A DNA stretch of 64,000 nt from the NCBI RefSeq assembly GCF_014884995.1, contig NZ_JABMII010000003.1, forward strand, positions 62,001-126,000, in the 5' to 3' direction. The stretch is from Spirabiliibacterium pneumoniae. Lineage in GTDB: Bacteria; Pseudomonadota; Gammaproteobacteria; Enterobacterales; Pasteurellaceae. The position numbers and the translations under genes were made by a program. Shown here one piece after another: positions 18,857 through 27,940 of this stretch (positions within the stretch are counted from its first letter, which is position 1; every line of letters begins with the position of its first letter). The notes below the pieces were generated by a model. The model made no database searches. It was not told the DNA's origin and saw only the letters and a list, made by a program, of their open reading frames with translations.

Positions 18857-18872
18857 TGTGATCTATTTAACA
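18857..18872. promoter_or_regulatory. CRP-like site upstream of galTKM
   Basis: TGTGATCTATTTAACA matches 9 of 10 half-site positions of TGTGA-N6-TCACA. It is 32 bases upstream of the Gal operator and in a good position to activate galT transcription. Confidence 0.7.
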
Positions 18873-18903
18873 GTTTAAAAGCGTATTCATTGCTAAAGTA
18901 ACG

Positions 18904-18919
18904 GTGAAAACGTTTACAT
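18904..18919. promoter_or_regulatory. GalR/GalS operator upstream of galT
   Basis: GTGAAAACGTTTACAT is a near-perfect Gal operator ending 12 bases before the galT ATG, directly before the AGGAGG ribosome site at 18922-18927. Repressor here would block elongation or initiation of the galTKM operon. Confidence 0.82.
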
Positions 18920-18931
18920 TTAGGAGGCATT

Positions 18932-19984
18932 ATGGTCACTTTACAATTTGATGCAACCGAACACCCGCACCGGCGTTATAATCCGCTTAAAGATGAATGG
19001 ATTTTGGTCTCTCCACACCGCGCTAAACGCCCTTGGAGTGGGCAAAATGAAGCGCCTGCGCGCGATGAACTGCCAAGTTATGACCCGAACTGTTTTCTCT
19101 GCCCTGGCAACACTCGCATTTCAGGTGAGAAAAACCCTGATTACCAAGGCACTTATGTTTTCCAAAACGACTTTGCCGCGTTGATGACCAACAGCCCCGA
19201 CGCGCCGAAAAGTGATAATCCACTGTTTCAAGTGCAAGGCGTGCGAGGCTTAAGCCGCGTGATTTGCTTTTCGCCTGACCACAGCAAAACCTTGCCCGAA
19301 CTGGATTTAAAAGCCATTCGCGGCGTGATTGACACTTGGGATGCGCAATTGCAAGAGTTGGGCAAAGAATACCTTTGGGTGCAAGCCTTTGAAAATAAGG
19401 GCGCAATGATGGGCTGTTCACAACCACATCCGCACGGGCAAATTTGGGCGAATAGTTTCCTGCCTAATGAAATTGCCACCAAAGAGAAGAATCTCAAAGT
19501 CTACTTTGATAAACATGGTAGCAATTTGTTGCTTGATTACGTCAACGCTGAGCTAAAAGACGGCGCACGCACCGTGGTGGAAACCGAGTTTTGGCTTGCG
19601 GTGGTGCCTTATTGGGCAGCGTGGCCATTTGAAACCATGCTGCTGCCGAAAGTGCCCGTACGCCGCTTTGATGAATTAACTGACGCGCAACGTGATGATT
19701 TGGCACTGGCGATTAAAAAACTGACCACCAAATACGACAACCTATTTGAATGCGCTTTCCCGTATTCCATGGGGTGGCACTTCGCGCCGTTTTTTAAAGA
19801 TGGACGCAATATTGATCACTGGCAGCTGCACGCCTGTTTCTACCCACCGCTGCTGCGCTCAGCCACCGTGCGCAAATTTATGGTCGGCTATGAAATGCTC
19901 GCCGAAGCGCAACGCGACCTCACCGCCGAACAAGCCGCCGCCCGCTTGGCGGCATTAAGTGACGTGCATTATAAAGCAAGATAA
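18932..19984 (+). CDS. galT: galactose-1-phosphate uridylyltransferase
   Basis: GalT exchanges UMP between UDP-glucose and galactose-1-phosphate in the Leloir pathway. The 350-residue product carries the active-site HPHGQIW motif with its nucleophilic histidine, the FLCPGN zinc-region cysteines near residue 53 and the C-terminal [12 protein letters not shown] and [10 protein letters not shown] segments. A strong AGGAGG site precedes the ATG. It heads the galT-galK-galM operon. Confidence 0.97.
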   Translation: MVTLQFDATEHPHRRYNPLKDEWILVSPHRAKRPWSGQNEAPARDELPSYDPNCFLCPGNTRISGEKNPDYQGTYVFQNDFAALMTNSPDAPKSDNPLFQVQGVRGLSRVICFSPDHSKTLPELDLKAIRGVIDTWDAQLQELGKEYLWVQAFENKGAMMGCSQPHPHGQIWANSFLPNEIATKEKNLKVYFDKHGSNLLLDYVNAELKDGARTVVETEFWLAVVPYWAAWPFETMLLPKVPVRRFDELTDAQRDDLALAIKKLTTKYDNLFECAFPYSMGWHFAPFFKDGRNIDHWQLHACFYPPLLRSATVRKFMVGYEMLAEAQRDLTAEQAAARLAALSDVHYKAR

Positions 19985-19995
19985 GGAGACAACGA

Positions 19996-21153
19996 ATGAA
20001 CCCTCAACAAAAAGCCCCAGCAGAGTTTAAAATCCACTTTCAAGATGAACCTGAATTAACCGTCTATGCGCCAGGGCGAGTCAACATTATTGGTGAACAT
20101 ACGGATTATAATGACGGCTTTGTGATGCCATGTGCGATCGATTACGGCACTGCAGTGAGTGGCAAAGTGCGCTCAGACAGCCTTTTTAAAGTCTACGCAG
20201 TTGATCTTGATGAATGGGATGAGTTTGATCTTCAAGCGCCGATTGAGCCGAATAATAACAAAAAATGGACAGGTTATGTGCGCGGCGTGGTGAAATTTAT
20301 CCAAGAAAAATGCCCAGGGTTCACGCAAGGAGCGAACTTGGTCATCTGCGGCAATGTGCCGTTAGGTTCAGGTTTAAGCTCATCGGCGGCATTAGAAGTG
20401 TCAGTGGGTAAATTTTGCCAAATTATTGGGGATTTACCATTAAGTAATGTGGAATTGGCGTTGATTGGACAAAAAGCCGAAAATAAATTTGTCGGCTGCC
20501 AATGTGGCAATATGGATCAGCTAATCTCTGCGCTCGGTCAAGCAGATCATTTATTAATGATTGATTGCCGTAGTCTTGACACTAAACCAACTCCTGTGCC
20601 AAAGGATGTGGCGGTGATGATCATTAACTCCAATGTTAAGCATGATTTGGTCAGTGGGGAATACAATACACGCCGTCAGCAATGTGAAAAAGCAGCGGAA
20701 TTTTTTGGCGTGAAAGCGCTGCGAGATGTCAGCGTTGAGCAATTTAAAGCTAAAGAGCAAGAACTTGAAACTCTTGATAAAGATGTGGCCAAACGTGCTC
20801 GCCATGTGGTCACTGAAAATCAGCGTGTTCTTGATGCGGTGCAAGCGCTAGAAAAAGGAGATTTGGCGGCGTTAGGCAAATTAATGGGGCAGTCCCATGC
20901 TTCGATGCGTGATGATTTTGAAATTACCGTGCCAGAAATCGACTACCTTGTTGAATTGGCGCAAGAAGCGATCGGTGGCGAGGGTGGCGCACGTATGACA
21001 GGTGGTGGTTTTGGTGGCTGCATTGTGGCATTGGCACCAGTGAATAGAGTTGAAAAAGTGCGTGAGCATATCGCGAAACACTATAAAAATCGTTTTGGTA
21101 AGGCAGAAACCTTTTATGTTTGCTGTGCCTCACAAGGAGTGCACAAGCTATGA
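19996..21153 (+). CDS. galK: galactokinase
   Basis: GalK phosphorylates alpha-D-galactose. The 385-residue product has the sugar-binding signature [19 protein letters not shown] near the N-terminus, the ATP-binding [15 protein letters not shown] loop of GHMP kinases and the [12 protein letters not shown] motif near the C-terminus. It starts 11 bases after galT behind AAGGAGACAACGA and overlaps galM by four bases. Confidence 0.97.
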   Translation: MNPQQKAPAEFKIHFQDEPELTVYAPGRVNIIGEHTDYNDGFVMPCAIDYGTAVSGKVRSDSLFKVYAVDLDEWDEFDLQAPIEPNNNKKWTGYVRGVVKFIQEKCPGFTQGANLVICGNVPLGSGLSSSAALEVSVGKFCQIIGDLPLSNVELALIGQKAENKFVGCQCGNMDQLISALGQADHLLMIDCRSLDTKPTPVPKDVAVMIINSNVKHDLVSGEYNTRRQQCEKAAEFFGVKALRDVSVEQFKAKEQELETLDKDVAKRARHVVTENQRVLDAVQALEKGDLAALGKLMGQSHASMRDDFEITVPEIDYLVELAQEAIGGEGGARMTGGGFGGCIVALAPVNRVEKVREHIAKHYKNRFGKAETFYVCCASQGVHKL

Positions 21154-22184
21154 CCGAGATGCTCGCCGCCGATGGCAAACCGTTTAAGCTGATTGAACTG
21201 AACAACGCGCACGGCATGCGTGTGCTGCTCACCGACTGGGGAGCGACGTGGTTGGCCTGCTCAGTGCCAGTGAGGGAGCAGCAGCGTGAAGTATTGTTGC
21301 GCGCGGATAATCCACAGGTTCATTGTGCGCAAGGAGCGTATTTGGGGGCGAGCGTGGGGCGTTATGCTAACCGTATCGCCCATGCGCAGTTTACGCTCAA
21401 TGACCGCACTTTTACCCTTGATGCCAACCAAGATGGCAAGCATCAATTGCATGGTGGCAGCCAGGGGTTTAATCATAAACGTTGGCAAGTGCTTGAGCAA
21501 AGCGAAAGTGCGGTCACCTTTGCGCTCACCTCGTCTGACGGAGACCAAGGTTTCCCTGGTGAGGTGCAATCGCAAGCCTTGTTCGCTTTAAGTGATGATA
21601 ACGCGCTGCGGATTTGTTATTCCGCCGTTGCCAGTGCTGATACGCCGCTCAACTTGACGTGTCATCCTTATTTTAATCTTGATGGCATTCGTTCTGGGCG
21701 CGATGTGCTCGATCACAGCTTGCACATTGCTGCCAGCCATTATCTGCCCGTTGACAGTGAAGGAATTCCGCAAGGTGAGCTAAAAGCAGTAGCTGGCACA
21801 GGGTTTGATTTTAAACAGCCTAAAACAATTGGGCAGGATTTTATGCGCGATGAGGATCAAAAAGCCACTCGCGGCTATGATCACGCCTTTTTGTTCGATG
21901 AACAAAATAGCAAAAAAGTGCAAGTGCGGTTGATTTCCAGTCAAGCGGATTTAGGGTTAGCGATCACGACCAATCAAGCGGCGATCCAAGTTTATACGGG
22001 GAATTTTTTACAAGGCACGCTGAATAGCCAAGGTGGCGCGTATGCCAATCAAGCAGGTGTGGCGCTGGAAACCGAAGCGCTGCCTGATACGCCGAATCAT
22101 CCAGCATGGTGGCGCTATGGCGGCATGAGCCAAAAAGATGTGCGTTATTGCAACGATACAGTATTTACGTTTTACACCCCATAA
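21150..22184 (+). CDS. galM: aldose 1-epimerase (galactose mutarotase)
   Basis: GalM interconverts beta- and alpha-D-galactose so that GalK can use the sugar. The 344-residue product from the ATG at 21150 (ATGA overlap with galK, ribosome site AAGGAG at 21134) has the catalytic histidine in [11 protein letters not shown] and the catalytic glutamate in [14 protein letters not shown], plus the [10 protein letters not shown] segment. An earlier in-frame start inside galK is not credible. galE does not follow; the UDP-galactose epimerase must be encoded outside the window. Confidence 0.95.
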   Translation: MTEMLAADGKPFKLIELNNAHGMRVLLTDWGATWLACSVPVREQQREVLLRADNPQVHCAQGAYLGASVGRYANRIAHAQFTLNDRTFTLDANQDGKHQLHGGSQGFNHKRWQVLEQSESAVTFALTSSDGDQGFPGEVQSQALFALSDDNALRICYSAVASADTPLNLTCHPYFNLDGIRSGRDVLDHSLHIAASHYLPVDSEGIPQGELKAVAGTGFDFKQPKTIGQDFMRDEDQKATRGYDHAFLFDEQNSKKVQVRLISSQADLGLAITTNQAAIQVYTGNFLQGTLNSQGGAYANQAGVALETEALPDTPNHPAWWRYGGMSQKDVRYCNDTVFTFYTP

Positions 22185-22188
22185 AGAA

Positions 22189-22212
22189 AAACCGCACTGA
22201 AAAGTGCGGTTT
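22189..22212. terminator. inverted-USS terminator after galTKM
   Basis: AAACCGCACT and AGTGCGGTTT form a 10-bp stem with a 4-base loop, bounded by A and T runs. It ends galTKM and the convergent lipoprotein gene. Confidence 0.8.
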
Positions 22213-22227
22213 GTTGTCTGTTTGCCT

Positions 22228-22431
22228 TTATTTCACTTGGCTACCAATCACGCCACCCAGCGCTGCGCCACCTAAGGTTGCGCCTGTGCTATTACCGATG
22301 ACATTACCCGCAACGCCACCAATTGCCGCGCCCACGGCGGTATTTTTCTGCTGTTGATTCATGTTGGAACATGCGGTTAAAAACGCCAAGCTCGCAACCA
22401 CAGCCATTGTTTTTAATACTGATTTTTTCAT
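22228..22431 (-). CDS. osmB: OsmB-like glycine-zipper lipoprotein
   Basis: The small 67-residue precursor starts at the ATG at 22431 behind GGAGGAACT. It has a lipoprotein signal ending in the lipobox FLTACS, so the mature N-terminal cysteine would be acylated. The remainder (QQQKNTAVGAAIGG, then ATLGGAALGGVIGSQV) is a glycine-zipper pattern close to E. coli OsmB, an osmotically induced outer-membrane lipoprotein of unclear function. The symbol is tentative, because glycine-zipper lipoproteins look alike. Confidence 0.75.
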   Translation of the reverse strand: MKKSVLKTMAVVASLAFLTACSNMNQQQKNTAVGAAIGGVAGNVIGNSTGATLGGAALGGVIGSQVK

Positions 22432-22541
22432 AGTTCCTCCTTTTTGATTTCCTTCTATCCTACACAACGAGGTAGAAAAAAGCAAATCAAACACAAAAAC
22501 TGCACAAAAAAGTGCGGTTTTTCAATAGGATAGCAATTAAA

Positions 22542-23729
22542 CTATTTTACGGTGACTTTTGCAAAGCGGCGTTTGCCGACTTGATAAATCGCCGTTGAGG
22601 CGCTGATGATGCGTTTGCTGTCATCGACTTTTTCACCGTCAATTTTCACCCCACCTTGTTTCACCATGCGAATGGCCTCAGAGGTAGAGCTGACAAGTCC
22701 AGCCTCTTTGAGCAAATTCGCTAGCGGCAGCTCACCTTCAAGGGTTACTTCTGGGATGTCTTCAGGCATCGCGCCTTTTTGGAAACGGTTGATAAAGTTT
22801 TGCTCGGCTTGCTTAGCGGCGGCATCACTGTGGAAACGAGCGACAATTTCTTTCGCGAGCAGCACTTTTACATCACGCGGATTTTTGCTGTTTTCAACCG
22901 CACTTTTGAGTTCGGCAATCTCTTGTAGTGGGCGGAAGGAGAGCAGGTCATACCAACGCCACATTAACTCATCAGAAATCGACATCACTTTGCCGAACAT
23001 CTCATCGGGCGCTTCGCTCACGCCAATGTAGTTGCCCAGCGATTTTGACATTTTTTTCTCGCCATCAAGCCCTTCAAGTAATGGCAAAGTGATCGCAACT
23101 TGTGGCTTGTGCCCTGCCGATTTTTGCAACTCACGTCCTACCAGGAGGTTGAATTTTTGGTCTGTTCCACCCAGCTCCACATCGGCTTCAAGAGCGACAG
23201 AGTCATAGCCTTGTAAGAGAGGATAGATAAACTCATGAATCGCGATAGGTTGCTGATTAGTAAAGCGTTTTTTAAAGTCATCACGCTCAAGCATACGAGC
23301 GACGGTGTAACTCGAGGCAAGGCGAATCATGCCTTCTGTGCCAAGCTCGCTTAGCCAATCGGAATTGAACACCACTTTTGTTTTGGCAGGGTCAAGAATT
23401 TTAAAAATTTGTTCTTTGTAGGTCTCTGCGTTGCGTAACACATCTTCGCGAGTCAGTGGTGGGCGAGTTGTACTTTTGCCGGTTGGATCGCCTACCATAC
23501 CCGTGAAATCGCCGATCAGAAAGTAAATTTCATGCCCGAGTTGCTGGAATTGACGCAGTTTGTTAAGCACTACGGTATGCCCAAGATGAATGTCAGGCGC
23601 AGTTGGATCGGCACCAAGTTTGATTTTTAGGGGGCGATTTTCTTTGAGTTTTTCAATCAAATCTGCTTCAGATAAAATCTCTTCAACGCCGCGTTTAAGC
23701 TCGGCGAGCACCGTGTTTAACTCCGTCAT
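22542..23729 (-). CDS. tyrS: tyrosyl-tRNA synthetase
   Basis: This charges tRNA-Tyr in the cytoplasm. The 395-residue product has the class I HIGH-like motif HLGH ([12 protein letters not shown]), the KMSKS loop ([11 protein letters not shown]) and a C-terminal S4 RNA-binding domain ([13 protein letters not shown]). The length equals the H. influenzae-type enzyme. It is preceded by 221 bp holding a terminator and a Fur box, which I do not think belong to tyrS. Confidence 0.97.
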   Translation of the reverse strand: MTELNTVLAELKRGVEEILSEADLIEKLKENRPLKIKLGADPTAPDIHLGHTVVLNKLRQFQQLGHEIYFLIGDFTGMVGDPTGKSTTRPPLTREDVLRNAETYKEQIFKILDPAKTKVVFNSDWLSELGTEGMIRLASSYTVARMLERDDFKKRFTNQQPIAIHEFIYPLLQGYDSVALEADVELGGTDQKFNLLVGRELQKSAGHKPQVAITLPLLEGLDGEKKMSKSLGNYIGVSEAPDEMFGKVMSISDELMWRWYDLLSFRPLQEIAELKSAVENSKNPRDVKVLLAKEIVARFHSDAAAKQAEQNFINRFQKGAMPEDIPEVTLEGELPLANLLKEAGLVSSTSEAIRMVKQGGVKIDGEKVDDSKRIISASTAIYQVGKRRFAKVTVK

Positions 23730-23820
23730 AATCTCTACTCAATTTTGTTATAAATAGAAATATTATAGGGATAAATCCGCAAAGATAAAGCCTTTATGAT
23801 GATTTCAACGGAAAAGCGCA

Positions 23821-23849
23821 AAAAAAAGCCTCTTTGTGGGGAAGAGGCA
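23821..23849 (-). terminator. minus-strand intrinsic terminator between sfsA and tyrS
   Basis: On the minus strand GCCTCTT and AAGAGGC form a 7-bp stem with a 7-base loop, followed immediately by at least eight T residues. It ends either sfsA, about 100 bases upstream, or a short RNA starting at the Fur box. Confidence 0.85.
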
Positions 23850-23893
23850 TAAGTGTTGGAGTGATTATTTTTTATCTTATCGTTATCTAGCAG
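23821..23893 (-). ncRNA. candidate Fur-regulated small RNA
   Basis: No open reading frame of note fits here. On the minus strand a Fur box at 23898-23916 overlaps a weak promoter (TTTTAA, 17 bases, TATCAT), and about 70 bases later comes a strong terminator hairpin with a U-tail. The predicted RNA would have an A/U-rich 5' part, a single-stranded stretch containing ACTCCAAC that could pair with GGAGU ribosome sites, and the hairpin. This is the plan of RyhB-like iron-sparing RNAs; H. influenzae is known to have a Fur-controlled RNA called HrrF, but I cannot confirm homology. Alternatively the terminator only serves sfsA. Confidence 0.4.
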
Positions 23894-23897
23894 AACT

Positions 23898-23916
23898 AAT
23901 GATAATGGTTATCATT
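23898..23916. promoter_or_regulatory. Fur box
   Basis: AATGATAATGGTTATCATT is a 9-1-9 inverted repeat with one mismatch and agrees with the 7-1-7 Fur consensus TGATAATnATTATCA at all but one position. It lies in the sfsA-tyrS gap, 35 bases past the sfsA stop and well upstream of tyrS. Confidence 0.8.
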
Positions 23917-23950
23917 TAAATTTAAAACTGAAATTACACTTTTTTACATT

Positions 23951-24694
23951 CTACCAAATAATCGGCAATTTGTGCTGCAGGGTCAGCTGAGTCGGCATGC
24001 TGTTGTCGCGCGTGAATACAGCTTGCAAACAATAGACTTCAACGCCTGTTTTGTGAGCGTTATACAGTAAGTCGGCGTATTTTTTATCAATCGTTTGTTG
24101 TGCATAAAAGCAATGAATGCCACTGTGTAGCGCAGCGTAAACAATGGCTGCACGAGCGCCACACTGATGAATATGCATTAATTCGCGCAGATGCTTTTGC
24201 CCACGGGTTGTGACAGCGTCGGGGAACAGGCCACAGCCAGCAGGCAGGTTGACCGCACTTTGTGTTTCACCCAGCAAGGTGACGGATTTCACTTCAACAT
24301 AAGCGTCAGGCTGCTTTTGATCTTGCAACAAAAAATCAATGCGGCTATTTTCCTGCCCGTATTTTACTTCACTTTGGATCTGTTGATAGTTTGCCAGTTC
24401 AGGCAAAACCGCACTTTGCAAGGCTTCATGCACCAGCGCATTTGCGCGCGTGGTATTCACGCAGATGATATTCCCGTTGGGCTTTTCTGTCAGCTCCCAA
24501 GTGTGGGCATATTTGCGTTTGGTATTCGTTGACGTGGAAAACCACACGGTGTCACCCTCATCAGCGCAGCCAGTCATCGCGCCCGTGTTGGGGCAGTGAA
24601 GCGTGAGTGTCGAGCCATCAGGCAGTTGAACATCGGCTAAAAAGCGTTTATAACGGCGTAGCAGTTTGGCGGATTGTAGGGTGGGCAGCTGCAT
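23951..24694 (-). CDS. sfsA: SfsA, sugar fermentation stimulation / DNA-binding nuclease-like protein
   Basis: The 247-residue product from the ATG at 24694 (GAGGAAAACC upstream, which overlaps an earlier in-frame ATG at 24706) matches SfsA. Landmarks are LLRRYKRFLADV near the N-terminus, HCPNTGAMTGC near residue 35, NSRIDFLL and YVEVKSVTL, the last two being acidic/lysine elements like those of PD-(D/E)XK nucleases. SfsA was named for an effect on maltose metabolism genes in E. coli; its molecular role is still uncertain. Confidence 0.92.
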   Translation of the reverse strand: MQLPTLQSAKLLRRYKRFLADVQLPDGSTLTLHCPNTGAMTGCADEGDTVWFSTSTNTKRKYAHTWELTEKPNGNIICVNTTRANALVHEALQSAVLPELANYQQIQSEVKYGQENSRIDFLLQDQKQPDAYVEVKSVTLLGETQSAVNLPAGCGLFPDAVTTRGQKHLRELMHIHQCGARAAIVYAALHSGIHCFYAQQTIDKKYADLLYNAHKTGVEVYCLQAVFTRDNSMPTQLTLQHKLPIIW

Positions 24695-24840
24695 GGTTTT
24701 CCTCATTCAAAGTGCGGTCGGCGTATTATTTTAACCTGAAGTGAGATCTATGGCGATTTTTTTGAAAAAATTGGTCAAATTTGCCGTAAAAAATGCTAAA
24801 GTTAAAGGCGAATTTTCTGTGTATTGCAGTGATGTCATAA

Positions 24841-24890
24841 CGCCGAAAATACCTGATTCGGCGTGCTTAGGGTGGATATGGCTCATATCC
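24841..24890 (+). promoter_or_regulatory. two hairpins in the pntAB leader
   Basis: CGCCGAA/TTCGGCG (24841-24863, 9-base loop) is followed by GGATATG/CATATCC (24874-24890, 3-base loop). They lie 32-81 bases before the pntA ATG. No T-run follows either stem, so they may act on mRNA stability or translation rather than termination. Confidence 0.45.
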
Positions 24891-24921
24891 AAAGAGTAAT
24901 TCCAATAAAAGGATAAAGACA

Positions 24922-26457
24922 ATGCGAATTGGTGTACCGAGAGAGCGGCTGGATAACGAAAGCCGTGTGGCAGCCACACCGAAAACCGTCGTGCAGATGA
25001 AAAAGCTCGGGTTTGAGGTGGCAATTGAACATAATGCCGGCTTTAAAGCCAGCTTTGAAGATGAGATGTATGCGGCCGAAGGGGCGGAAATCGTCGATCA
25101 AAGTGCGGTTTGGCAAAGTGATATTATCTTTAAAGTGAACGCGCCAAGCGATGATGAAATTGCGTTGATTAAAGAAGGTGCAACACTGGTCAGCTTTATT
25201 TGGCCAGCGCAAAATGAAGCCTTATTAAAAAAATTGGCGGAAAAGAAAATCAACGTGTTAGCCATGGATGCCGTGCCGCGGATTTCTCGTGCGCAAGCCC
25301 TCGACGCATTAAGTTCAATGGCGAATATCGCAGGTTATCGTGCGGTGGTGGAAGCCGCTCACGAATTTGGCAGCTTCTTCACGGGGCAAATTACGGCGGC
25401 AGGGAAAGTGCCACCAGCGAAAGTGTTGGTGATCGGCGCAGGTGTTGCAGGGCTTGCTGCAATCGGGGCTGCAAATAGCCTTGGTGCGATTGTGCGTGCT
25501 TTTGACTCCCGCCCTGAAGTGAAAGAGCAAGTTGAAAGTATGGGCGCGTCTTTCTTGGAAATTGATTATCAAGAAGAAGGCGGCAGTGGTGATGGCTATG
25601 CCAAAGTGATGTCGGAAGAGTTTAACCGCCGTGCATTAGCGCTTTATGCTGAACAGGCTAAAGAAGTGGATATTATTATCACAACCGCACTTATCCCTGG
25701 CAAACCAGCCCCGCGCTTGGTGACCAAAGAAATGGTCGAAAGCATGAAACCTGGCAGCGTGATTGTCGACTTGGCGGCAGCTACGGGTGGTAACTGTGAG
25801 TTGACCAAAGCGGGCGAGGTGGTTACCACGGATAATCAAGTGAAAATCATCGGCTACACCGATTTACCAAGCCGTTTGCCAACCCAATCTTCACAACTTT
25901 ATGGCACTAACTTAGTCAATCTGTTAAAGCTGTTGTGCAAAGAAAAAGATGGCAACATTAACATTGATTTTGAGGATGTGATTCTGCGTGGCGTGACTGT
26001 GGTACGCGAAGGCGAAATTACTTGGCCTGCGCCACCAATAAAAGTCTCTGCGCAACCACAACAAAAACCACAAGCCGCTGCCAAAGTGGAAAAAGAAGCA
26101 CCGAAAAAAGCCGATCCAAAAGTGAAATACGGCGCAATGGCTGCAGTTGCTGTGCTCTTTTTGTGGCTTGCCTCCGTCGCGCCAACGGCGTTCTTGTCGC
26201 ACTTCACCGTGTTTGTGCTTGCTTGTGTGGTGGGTTACTACGTGGTATGGAATGTCAGCCATGCCTTGCATACGCCACTGATGGCGGTTACTAACGCCAT
26301 TTCAGGGATCATCATTGTTGGTGCTTTGCTACAAATTGGGCAAGGCAATGGAGTTGTTACTTTCTTAGCATTTATCGCTGTGTTAGTGGCAAGTATTAAT
26401 ATTTTCGGTGGGTTTAAAGTGACTCAACGAATGCTCGCTATGTTTAGAAAAGGGTAA
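24922..26457 (+). CDS. pntA: proton-translocating NAD(P) transhydrogenase subunit alpha
   Basis: PntAB uses the proton gradient to reduce NADP with NADH at the inner membrane. The 511-residue alpha subunit has the soluble NAD-binding domain I ([20 protein letters not shown], the [16 protein letters not shown] nucleotide fold and [18 protein letters not shown]) and a C-terminal membrane part of four helices after about residue 400, preceded by a Lys/Ala/Pro-rich linker. RBS AAAAGGATAAAGACA. The partner pntB starts 10 bases after the stop. Confidence 0.96.
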   Translation: MRIGVPRERLDNESRVAATPKTVVQMKKLGFEVAIEHNAGFKASFEDEMYAAEGAEIVDQSAVWQSDIIFKVNAPSDDEIALIKEGATLVSFIWPAQNEALLKKLAEKKINVLAMDAVPRISRAQALDALSSMANIAGYRAVVEAAHEFGSFFTGQITAAGKVPPAKVLVIGAGVAGLAAIGAANSLGAIVRAFDSRPEVKEQVESMGASFLEIDYQEEGGSGDGYAKVMSEEFNRRALALYAEQAKEVDIIITTALIPGKPAPRLVTKEMVESMKPGSVIVDLAAATGGNCELTKAGEVVTTDNQVKIIGYTDLPSRLPTQSSQLYGTNLVNLLKLLCKEKDGNINIDFEDVILRGVTVVREGEITWPAPPIKVSAQPQQKPQAAAKVEKEAPKKADPKVKYGAMAAVAVLFLWLASVAPTAFLSHFTVFVLACVVGYYVVWNVSHALHTPLMAVTNAISGIIIVGALLQIGQGNGVVTFLAFIAVLVASINIFGGFKVTQRMLAMFRKG

Positions 26458-26467
26458 GGAGTCTGCC

Positions 26468-27838
26468 ATGTCAGTAGGGTTTGTACAAGCGTCATATATT
26501 GTCGCCGCATTACTGTTTATTATGAGTTTGGCAGGGTTGTCTAAACACGAAAGTGCCAAAGCAGGCTGTTGGTTTGGCATCGTGGGGATGACCATTGCTT
26601 TAATTGCCACCGTTTTTGGACCACACACGCAAGGCCATATCTGGATTGTGATTGCCATGGCGATCGGGGCCGTGCTCGGCATCCGCCAAGCCTTGAAAGT
26701 GGAAATGACCGAAATGCCAGAGTTGGTTGCGATTTTGCACAGCTTCGTGGGTTTGGCTGCGGTGTTAGTGGGCTTTAACAGCTACCTTGAGCACCCAGCG
26801 TTGGATTCTGTGATGCAAAACATCCACGATGTGGAAGTCTTTTTAGGCATCTTCATCGGGGCGGTAACCTTCACCGGCTCCATCGTGGCTTTTGGCAAAC
26901 TGCGCGGTATTATTAAATCCAAAGCACTAATGTTGCCACATCGCCATAAATTAAATCTTGCTGCCATTATTGTGTCAGCGTTGTTAATGATTGGCTTTGT
27001 CGGCGATGCCAGCCTTTTCCCATTAATTTTGATGACCCTCATTGCACTGGCCTTTGGCTGGCACTTGGTGGCTTCCATCGGTGGTGCGGATATGCCGGTT
27101 GTGGTGTCTATGCTCAACTCCTATTCTGGTTGGGCCGCCGCCGCCGCGGGCTTTATGCTCAACAACGACTTGCTCATCGTAACAGGGGCATTGGTGGGTT
27201 CAAGCGGTGCGATCCTCTCTTACATTATGTGTAAAGCGATGAACCGCTCTTTCATCAGCGTAATTGCTGGTGGCTTTGGCAACGACGTGCAAGCGTCAAG
27301 CAGCGAAGAGCAAGGCGAGCACCGTGAAATCACCGCTGAAGAAGTGGCAGAATTACTGCGCAACTCAAGTTCTGTGATCATCACCCCAGGCTACGGTATG
27401 GCGGTCGCGCAAGCACAATATCCCGTTGCAGAAATTACGCAAAAATTGCGTGATGCAGGCGTGAACGTGCGCTTTGGTATCCACCCAGTGGCTGGGCGTT
27501 TGCCAGGGCATATGAACGTGTTGTTGGCCGAGGCTAAAGTGCCTTATGACATTGTGTTGGAAATGGATGAAATCAATGATGACTTCAGTGATACCGACAC
27601 TGTGCTGGTCATCGGCGCGAACGACACCGTCAACCCAGCCGCACTAGACGATCCAAATAGCCCAATTGCGGGCATGCCAGTGCTAGAAGTGTGGAAAGCC
27701 CAAAATGTAATCGTGTTTAAACGCTCAATGAACACCGGCTACGCTGGCGTGCAAAACCCACTCTTTTTCAAAGATAACACCCAAATGCTCTTCGGCGATG
27801 CCAAAGAGAGCGTGGATAATATCTTGAAAGCACTGTAA
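26468..27838 (+). CDS. pntB: proton-translocating NAD(P) transhydrogenase subunit beta
   Basis: The 456-residue beta subunit begins with about nine membrane helices forming the proton channel and ends with the NADP-binding domain III. That domain contains [15 protein letters not shown] (the NADP fingerprint), [34 protein letters not shown] and the conserved [16 protein letters not shown] region. RBS AAGGAGTCTGCC. All landmark motifs are present. Confidence 0.97.
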   Translation: MSVGFVQASYIVAALLFIMSLAGLSKHESAKAGCWFGIVGMTIALIATVFGPHTQGHIWIVIAMAIGAVLGIRQALKVEMTEMPELVAILHSFVGLAAVLVGFNSYLEHPALDSVMQNIHDVEVFLGIFIGAVTFTGSIVAFGKLRGIIKSKALMLPHRHKLNLAAIIVSALLMIGFVGDASLFPLILMTLIALAFGWHLVASIGGADMPVVVSMLNSYSGWAAAAAGFMLNNDLLIVTGALVGSSGAILSYIMCKAMNRSFISVIAGGFGNDVQASSSEEQGEHREITAEEVAELLRNSSSVIITPGYGMAVAQAQYPVAEITQKLRDAGVNVRFGIHPVAGRLPGHMNVLLAEAKVPYDIVLEMDEINDDFSDTDTVLVIGANDTVNPAALDDPNSPIAGMPVLEVWKAQNVIVFKRSMNTGYAGVQNPLFFKDNTQMLFGDAKESVDNILKAL

Positions 27839-27854
27839 TTATTCACCTACAATA

Positions 27855-27880
27855 AAAGCCGCTTGAAAGCGGCTTTTTTA
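27855..27880 (+). terminator. terminator after pntAB
   Basis: AAAGCCGCT / AGCGGCTTT stem, 4-base loop, followed by TTTTTT. It is one of the few terminators here not made of USS. Confidence 0.88.
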
Positions 27881-27940
27881 TCAGAAAAATTGATTAAAAA
27901 GCTATAAAATAATCATTATTTTTTGATTATTTAATTCTTT

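Noticed and set aside
23740-23950. Fur control of tyrS
   Set aside because: A terminator lies between the Fur box and tyrS, and an iron-controlled tyrosyl-tRNA synthetase has no precedent I know of; a short RNA fits better.
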